Assembly (NCBI GenBank): GCA_015680685.1
Contig: MNCI01002682.1
Span: 186,352 to 250,351, forward strand
Origin: Gnetum montanum
Lineage: Eukaryota > Streptophyta > Gnetopsida > Gnetales > Gnetaceae
Length of the DNA: 64,000 nucleotides
Direction of reading: 5' to 3'
The notes below the pieces were generated by a model. The model did not search any database and had not been told where the DNA came from. It saw nothing but the letters and a program-made list of their open reading frames with translations. Shown here piece after piece: positions 57,495 through 64,000 of the stretch. The position numbers and the translations under genes were made by a program. How positions within the stretch are numbered: the first letter of the stretch is position 1; each line of letters begins with the position of its first letter.

Positions 57495-57943
57495 ACTAGC
57501 TTAGATATATATATGTATATCTCTATAAATTGGTCGAGATGATTTTTAAAAAAAATGATGTTAACCAAGCCTGACTACTGGACGAGGTAACAAGATATCT
57601 AAAAACGAAATCACTCATCCCTCCTCTATTTCTCTACCACTTACCCAATTTAGTTTTACCCTCTCAATCACATTTGCTCTTTCTTTGTTTGTTCATGGCG
57701 TTTTTGAGCATTATTCATGTAAGAGATTTAATTCTCAAAAACGCCATGAACAAACAAAGAAAGAGCAAACTTGACCGAGAGGGTAAAACTAAATTGGGTA
57801 AGTGGTAGAGAAATAAAGGGATGAGTGATTCCATTTTTAGTTATCTTGTTGCCTCGTCCAATAATCGGGCTTGGTTAACATCATTTTTTTAAAAAAATCA
57901 TCTCGGCCAATTTATATATATATATATATATATCTAAGCTAGT
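57495..57943. mobile_element. Fold-back (MITE-like) element with arms of about 210 bp
   Basis: Left arm 57495-57709, loop 57710-57733, right arm 57734-57943. The ends are ACTAGCTTAGATATA and its complement. Inner arm sequences are near-perfect complements, for example CATGGCGTTTTTGAG against CTCAAAAACGCCATG, and ACCACTTACCCAATTTAG against CTAAATTGGGTAAGTGGT. A (TA)n run is longer in the right arm. No clear target duplication and no coding capacity. The superfamily is unassigned. Confidence 0.9.
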
Positions 57944-58299
57944 CATATTTTAGTGCTAGATCCATCCCACTAGGCTAACACCTCATTGTTGATATTTTTT
58001 TTTATCGTTAATATTGATATTCTTAACTTTTAAGAGAGTAGAAATATCACATTTTCTTATGGAAACTTAAATATATACCATTTAAGATGTTCTTCACACC
58101 ACTATCATGAGACTATGTTAACCACCTTCTCTCTTTTAAATTCAAGATAACAACATAAATTTAACATCCATTTACAATGTTTCAGATTATGTTATAGGTA
58201 AAGTAATTGAAAATAAATTTGTCCATTGCTCCTAATGTGCATTTTCTTATTAAACCTATCCATTACAAATACTAATATATTTATACTCATGTTTGTAAG
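57944..58299. other. Intergenic DNA left of element D
   Basis: AT-rich, no gene or repeat recognised. The last five bases (GTAAG) would be the target duplication of element D if its other end were visible. Confidence 0.5.
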
Positions 58300-59236
58300 C
58301 GATAAGCAGTGGAGTATCCAACACCCAACCATACGAGATATGAGTGTTCACACACAATCCCAGTTGAACTTCAAAAATAAGGAAATGTGATTATACCAAT
58401 AATTGATTAGCATTTGTGATCGTTGTCTTCCCACGGGAGTTAGTAAAATCAACACATATGGTTTAACTCACGGTGAGGTATATGATATCAATGTTGTATT
58501 GGCCATTGTGCTCCTAATAAACATGAAGTGAAGGTAAAAGTTTCTAAATGTAAATAACAATGAAAAAAATCTAAACTAGCCTATGCGATGAGTACCTGGT
58601 CACACCTTGGACTTCATACAACTACTACTGGGATTAACAAGTACTACACTATTAGGGGTACCAAGTGATAGTACTACTGGGTTACCAAGTAATTACACTT
58701 ACGTGCTTGAGATCAGTCATATCCATTTTTCTTAATGACATTAAAAGTAAATTGCAAAAAATTGTAAACATTAACTATTAAAAAAATAAAACAATAAACT
58801 AATTAAAAACAGAAATAAAACTAAGTGTTGCTACAATGATGGAAAGTAATCTCGATCTTTATTTTCGATCATGCAATGTGTCCAAGTACATCACACTCAA
58901 ATAAAGACTTCGTTCAATCACTTAACATCACACTACAAGCACACACTATGAAGTACTGAATTTAAGAAAACAAACTACAAGAATCGACCTAAGGGTGGAA
59001 TCAAAGTTTTTTGGATCATGTGCCCAAGTGCTATATTTATAGGTAGGCACATATCCCATGATATCATTGATACGATAACATATCATGGGATACAATATAG
59101 CATCTATAACATTGTAGATACGATATCATAGTTGTGATATCATTAGTGGATAAAAAATTGACTTTTTTGAAAATAGATGCATTGAGACATCTACTTTGAC
59201 ATGGTTGCATCAATGTAGCCAACCAAGGCTTCATCA
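58300..59236 (-). repeat. Element D 3' LTR
   Basis: 937 bp. The left end reads CGATAAGCAG, a decayed TGATGAGTAG; the right end TTCATCA is followed by TATCCCCATGACT, the complement of the polypurine tract. The U3 motif is of the ACATTGTAGATACGATATCA type (near 59110-59140), related to element C. AATAAAGATCGAG is present on the minus strand near 58850. Confidence 0.88.
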
Positions 59237-59580
59237 TATCCCCATGACTAAATAAAAATTTGTCCTTGAGGTAGCAAGATAAGCCTAAGCTTTCTTTACA
59301 AAAAATTGGGAATGATGGGATTAATGACTAACACTAACTATTGACTAACTCTAAGTGCCATAGTGGTGTGTACAAAAATGACATAGTTACATGAAAAAAA
59401 AAATTTGAAGTCGCTTGATGTAGTTCATATTTTGGGTAGTGGTGGCTCTTCCATCAACTTCTTTTCTTTGTTGTCAGGATTCTAAAAAGTTTCTCCTCTT
59501 CTATCCTTATCTTTTTTTTTCCATATGTATAGCAAAGAGAGTCCTTCAAGTTTCACTGTAGCATCGGTCTATTTGTTCTG

Positions 59581-59850
59581 CCAAAATTGGTAGGTTTCCC
59601 CTAAGTTCCATTCACCATTGTTGATTAGTGTGGGTCATACTGGAGACACTTGAAGTTGTGTCTTCACTACTTCTAGACAAATTCCATAAAGGACATGATT
59701 GATCTTCTTGGATGGCCTGGAGACAATTTGATGACAAAATGAAACATCGTCCTCCTTTAGGTTTTTGTAGAATTTCTACCTCTCCTTAGGTTGAGTGCTC
59801 TATAGTAGGAGTTTCTTGATGCTGTATGATTGAGCCTCCTTCTCTATGTG
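59581..59850 (-). pseudogene. Element D ORF3 remnant
   Basis: Minus-strand translation gives VVKTQLQVSPV*PTLINNGE followed by WNLGETYQFW (to 59581). This matches VKTQLQISTLWPIITSSGEW of F and SGAWHLGETYQFW of A; the stop replaces the conserved Trp. The coiled-coil half is missing, as in C. Confidence 0.65.
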
Positions 59851-60537
59851 TTTTGCTTGTGGGGTTTGTTCCCTCACTTGGCCTCTCCAATGGCCTCTTA
59901 CTCTTTTTGCTCCCATGTTGTGAAGGTCCTTCTTTTCGTATTCTCTTTGGGATCATCTACAATCAACAGGGGTTTGAAATTATTAGGGTGTTCATATCAA
60001 TTCTTAATAGTTCTTTGCCTTGCTCATACCCTTGGTTAGATCAAGGTCTTATCATATTATGATTACACAATTAGAAAAATTTTCAAAAAGGAACCCCTTA
60101 GGTGTTATATCTTTTAGTTACTTATGACCTTCTATCATTTTCCTTACTTATTATGGCCTAAAATAGTTGATATGGTCCATTAGGAGTATTATTGGAATCT
60201 TCCTAGCCTTAGTTTGATTAATTAACTTTAAGGTTCTTATTATCTCCTTGTACTTACCCTTTATAGCATCTTTTGGTGTCAAGAATTTTTGGCTCAAATT
60301 TTTAAATTTTCACTTATATCTTGCAATGCACATGGGCCCCCCTCCTCCTGCCCCCGTCCCCTCCTCTGACTAAGTTGAACACTCCGAGATCAATAAGATT
60401 TAAGAATTTTGGAAATTAGAGCTACAAGGGTGAGGTTATGGCCTTTGGAAGCTAGTGTACAAGAGGGCTAAGAAAAAAATTGCAAAAGCTTCTCCTGCTA
60501 CAAATGAGAGAGATGAAAAATTTCACTAACGCATGCA

Positions 60538-60595
60538 CATATATACTATTTTTATATGCGTAACATTGTAGATATGACATTGTAACTATGACGTT
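60538..60595 (-). promoter_or_regulatory. Element D candidate internal promoter for ORF3
   Basis: On the plus strand ACATTGTAGATATGACATTG and AACTATGACGTTA lie beside ATATATACTATTTTTATATG (a TATA box on the minus strand). The first part is almost the same as the LTR U3 motif of this element, ACATTGTAGATACGATATCA. The layout matches element C. Confidence 0.45.
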
Positions 60596-62003
60596 ACCAT
60601 TAAAAAGTTTAAAATTTTTTAATATGGATAAGAAATAGATAATGAATTTCTGATGTATGAACAAGTTATTAGATCATATGGAAATTTTATTAGATGTTTT
60701 GGAAGGCATAAGATGGTGTGGGATTGTTTGGCAAGTATGAAATACAAGATTTATACAAATGGGCCCTCCCTAAAGCAAACTCTAGCCCTTAGTGCCCTTG
60801 TATAACCACGCCTAAAAGTGTCCTTAGGCACTCAAGGAGTTGAATATCAGACATACCTGTTTAGCAAAATACACATGTTAGTATCACAAAATTGGGAAAA
60901 TAATGCTATATTATACAAAACCACAAGTTATAATTATTCATATAGTGAGATGAGATGGACTGTAGAAAGGATTGCCGAAATCAGGACATGAGGTGTCTTA
61001 CCATAGGCCTACTGAATTCTTGTTTGTTATTAATGGTTAAAGTAATCATTAGCATTTCTATGCAAGATTCAAACCAAGTCCAGACCACTTTCCAGTGACA
61101 TTACATTGTTTCATCTCTTGGATTTACAACCATAAGACTACAACTATTGCAAGGAGTATTGTCACTTGGTGTATTATTCAAGGGAGAAGTTTATTTATTG
61201 CACCTTTTATTTTTTAGCTTTCTGAGAAGCTACCTACCTTTAGGCATGGGTAACATGTCTTTCCAGTGGGATCCCTAGAAATTTATTTTTGTGCATTTAT
61301 TTTATTTTTTAGCTATGTTAACCTTACCAAAGGACTACCTTGAGGCATGGGTAACATGTCTTTCTAGTGACATGATAAGGCAGCACTTATTGTACTATTA
61401 CTTCCATTTTTTGTTAAATCTACAAGGATATAATACACCCTAAACAATAGGATAGAACTCACAAAAGTAAGCCAAGAGAATCCACAAATCCCCTTAATGT
61501 CACACCCTTTGCATTCCCTCTTGGTTCTTCACTTTTCTGTCCAGGCATAATGATCACGAGTTTATTCTTGGTTGTATGATGGTAAGAATATCCTTATGGC
61601 CATAGTAAGAACCTCTTATTAATGGAATGGATGGATGAATGATGTGGTCTCACTATATAGATCAATCCCTTATGATTGATAATATAGAGAAACCTTCACC
61701 TTATTAGACTACATCTTGCTTTAGACTTGGTGTGCTTTATTAGTAATCAAAAATATTTACAAAGAAAATGAAAACAAAGTATGAAAAATATAGTAAAAAT
61801 GGAAAAAGGTGAAAAGAATGAAAAATCATCAAAGAATAGAAAAATGTTAAAGAATCAAGAAATTATTAAGAAATTGAAAGTGTAAAATAATGGAAAAATG
61901 TATTAAGAAATGTGAAAAGGTATATCAAGAAATTAGAAATCAAAAAGAATTGTAAGACAACAAAATTTGAAAAACATTTATTAATTCCTAAATCAAGATA
62001 AGG

Positions 62004-62021
62004 ATCTCCCCCCTGATTGAA
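62004..62021 (-). promoter_or_regulatory. Element D internal polypurine-like site
   Basis: The minus strand reads TCAATCAGGGGGGAGAT, the counterpart of 28167-28184 in C and 33964-33981 in B. Confidence 0.55.
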
Positions 62022-62781
62022 TGCATGGGCAAGTGTTCAGAAAATGCACCCTAGTTCCCCTGGATCATACACTTGAGGTTTCGTACTTACCATCCTTAGC
62101 AATTTAGTTTGTTTGTTATCATCCCATATAGTTGTGATGGTTATCAAATTTTTATCATTGAAGTCCTTAGTTCCTCTTTCTATTGATGTATGATTGTCTT
62201 TTAGTATTTCCATTTGTAAGTTCTTAGTTGGGGTCATTTTCTTAGAATGGGAATTAGTAAGTGATTTAGATGTTTCCATGCATGTTTTAGATGATTTTAG
62301 GTTCTCGGTTAATGACCATGAGATGTCTTTTGGTTTAGTGGCCCTTGATCTCTCTTGTGCACACACTTCTTTTTCACATTTGTTGTGGAGTGGTGTAATG
62401 ACTATGTTGACATTCTAGTAGGTTGGTCCACAATTACATCCTTCTTTGTCAGTAGTAATGCATGGAATTGCCTATCTCTCCACAATGATAAGTTCATCTT
62501 TTATGTTTTGCATTGGAGTGGTAATGGGTGTTGGCTCTTGCATAGGATTAGAAGACATTGTTTTGATGAGGAAGGATGTTGCACTAGGTTAGCCTTGTGC
62601 TAGTTTTGATGAGCCAGTAGGTCTACGCATTTTGTGCTCATGTGTGGAAACTATCCTAAAGAAATGATGTTTTCGAAACTATGGTTTATATCTAATAGAA
62701 TTATCATTTACATGTATGTTCGCAACACAAGTGTCATTCTTCTATTGATGTTGTGATGCCAATCTTTCTTGTGTTGGTGGT
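62022..62781 (-). pseudogene. Element D post-gag coding remnant
   Basis: An open minus-strand frame (62366-62037) contains SHSKKMTPTKNLQMEILKDN and LLRMVSTKPQVYD, shared with element C at 28458-28186. It has no known domain. By position it is the gag tail or the start of a lost protease region. It is cut by element E at 62782. Confidence 0.5.
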
Positions 62782-63674
62782 TGATGAGTGGCAAGGTACC
62801 CCTACACTCAACAATATGAATATGAGCATCTCACGTGCAATCTAGTCAAACTCTGCAGATGGACTAGCTGTGGTATCTAAATAGTTATCCTTAGGTTGCA
62901 GTTCGTTTTCTTCCCACCTGGACTAGTATTAGCTTTGTCACGTATGGTTTAGTCCAGAGTGAGGTGTATGATGTGTTCCTATACTAATGCTACTCTTGAA
63001 GATAATGGAAAATAATATTAACTAAGCTAAGAGAGAGAGAGGGTGAGAGAGAATCTAAGCTAGCCTAAGTGTGATGAGCATCTGTTCCTCAATCATCTGT
63101 ACACATCTTGGACCTTATGCATGACTACCACTAGGATTACCAAGCGTAGATCCTAGGTACGCTACTAGGTTACCAAGTAGTCACACTTAAATGCTTGTGA
63201 TCAAGTCGTACTCATTCCGCGTTACTAAGAGATAAGGGTAGAGAGATATTAACTACGAAAGCAATAAAGAACAATAAAAATTAAATAATTAAACTAAGTG
63301 AATGCTGCAATGATGAAGTAATCTCGATCTTTATTTCTGGTCATGTGCGTATCCAAGTACATCACACTCGAATAAGGATGTCGTACAATTACAATCACCA
63401 CACTGCAGGCATGCACTGGGAGAAAAGGGTTGAGAGAAGAACTACTTAAAACAAAACACTTAAAAGAAATTCTCCAAACTAACAACTAATGCCAAAACCA
63501 AGTGAGCTGCCTTTTATTTATAGGCTCACACTGGAACCGCGATATCGCGTACACGATATCGTGGCTAATGCGATATCGGGGGTCCGATATTGAGACCTAT
63601 CAGACTTGGTATCTTGTATCAGGGTTCAGATAATAGGGGTCTAATAATAGGACCTGACAGACCATGACTCATCA
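62782..63674 (-). repeat. Element E 3' LTR
   Basis: 893 bp with inverted ends TGATGAGT/ACTCATCA. The U3 carries CGCGATATCGCGTACACGAT, ATGCGATATCGG and CCGATATTGAG units plus a GGGTCTAATAATAGGACC near-palindrome. A TATA box (TATAAATAAAAGG on the minus strand) lies near 63515-63525. Confidence 0.92.
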
Positions 63675-63780
63675 TACCCCCACGACTGAATAACAACTTG
63701 TCCTTGAGTCAAAGAAAGTGAGGAACAAGTTCAATTGATTACACAGTGGATAGGTATGGGATTATTGACTGACTAGGAAT

Positions 63781-64000
63781 TTATTTATGCCACAGTAGAG
63801 AATTAAACAATATTTGGACACAGACACAAAAGATAAAACTTGTGGAACTCATGAGATTGATACCAGTTTCAAGCTTCTGAGATTGATACCATTGAAGAAG
63901 CGCTTGACATTTCTCCTTGTCTATCCAAGGATTATGAGCCGTCCATGTTGATGTTCCAATGTTTGATGGAGTCGGCACTTCCCATGAACATGGCAGTTGC
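63781..64000 (-). pseudogene. Element E ORF3, C-terminal end
   Basis: Minus-strand LPCSWEVPTPSNIGTSTWTA then NPWIDKEKCQALLQWYQ matches the ORF3 C-terminus of element A (LPCPWEVPTPSNIGT..WMAQDPW). No stops in the visible part up to the tail. The rest is outside the window. Confidence 0.75.

Larger units (their letters stand above)
58300..64000 (-). mobile_element. Element D: pol-less Athila-like retrotransposon, interrupted by element E
   Basis: A sister of element C with the same order, read right to left: gag-derived part (62781-62022), internal polypurine site, spacer, internal promoter candidate, ORF3 remnant, 3' LTR (59236-58300). It preserves empty sites for two insertions: that of A in C (near 61430), and conversely C shows the empty site for E in D (near 28935-28950). 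Its 5' part lies beyond E and the window. Confidence 0.88.
62782..64000 (-). mobile_element. Element E: Athila-like retrotransposon, 3' end only
   Basis: Visible parts are the 3' LTR (62782-63674), the polypurine tract (complement TACCCCCACGACTG, 63675-63688) and the end of ORF3. It inserted into element D after TTGGTGGT; the matching uninterrupted sequence in C continues TTGGTGGTGACATATGG, so GTGGT is the expected duplication. Confidence 0.9.

Noticed and set aside
1-64000. CRISPR arrays, tRNA or rRNA genes, bacterial operons
   Set aside because: None found. The tRNA-like sequences present are only LTR primer binding sites, and the repeated units are LTRs and tandem repeats.

Overview
The window looks like an AT-rich stretch of a large flowering-plant nuclear genome. 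One intron-bearing plant gene lies in a bed of old, nested LTR retrotransposons. Features supporting this are LTR elements primed by a tRNA-Asp-like binding site, L1-type LINEs, spliced exons with GT/AG borders, a subtilase remnant, and no bacterial-style operons. The first exon of the gene is strongly GC-rich while its later exons and all surroundings are AT-rich. That 5'-to-3' gradient is most familiar from monocots, but the species cannot be fixed from sequence alone.

Layout. 1-8719: plus-strand Ty3/gypsy element F, entering the window inside reverse transcriptase and ending in its 3' LTR. 8720-14150: unassigned repeat-like DNA, probably including an LTR of another family. 14160-39800: a three-level nest. 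A minus-strand LINE is split by minus-strand element C (15903-38802, target duplication ATATG). C is itself split by plus-strand element A (19030-27586, duplication GATAT) and plus-strand element B (29819-36663, duplication GCTTT/ACTTT). 40323-50928: a minus-strand class-3 lipase gene with five coding exons; intron 1 holds a plus-strand L1 LINE and a 338-base assembly gap. 51001-51390: a 177-bp tandem repeat just upstream of the lipase start codon. 53527-54575 and 56396-57181: two solo LTRs with perfect 5-bp target duplications, flanking a subtilase pseudogene fragment (54836-55575). 57495-57943: a long fold-back element. 58300-64000: minus-strand element D, interrupted at 62782 by minus-strand element E, which runs off the window.

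Elements A-F and the solo LTRs belong to one Athila-like superfamily. They share LTR ends TGATGAGT...ACTCATCA (intact in most copies), a tRNA-Asp PBS, gag with a CX2CX3HX4C knuckle, an Athila-style protease, and a polypurine tract ending in TGGGGGTA. Only F keeps reverse transcriptase, RNase H and integrase; A, B, C and D lack them. F, A, C, D and E keep traces of a third reading frame (ORF3, about 2.8 kb) between the pol position and the 3' LTR. ORF3 combines an N-terminal domain resembling the 'putative plant transposon protein' family with a long coiled coil and a conserved C-terminal PW-V-TP motif.

The most interesting observation concerns the region about 450-480 bp ahead of the ORF3 start. 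It carries a TATA box preceded by palindromic motifs, and the motif type there matches the one in the U3 of the same element's own LTR: GAGGCC type in F, GATATCGCG type in A, CGTAGATG type in C and D. The family may therefore drive ORF3 from an internal promoter that evolves together with the LTR promoter. A near copy of the polypurine tract also sits inside the elements, at the end of the gag/pol region. All coding regions in these elements are broken by stops; the lipase is the only gene here that appears intact.
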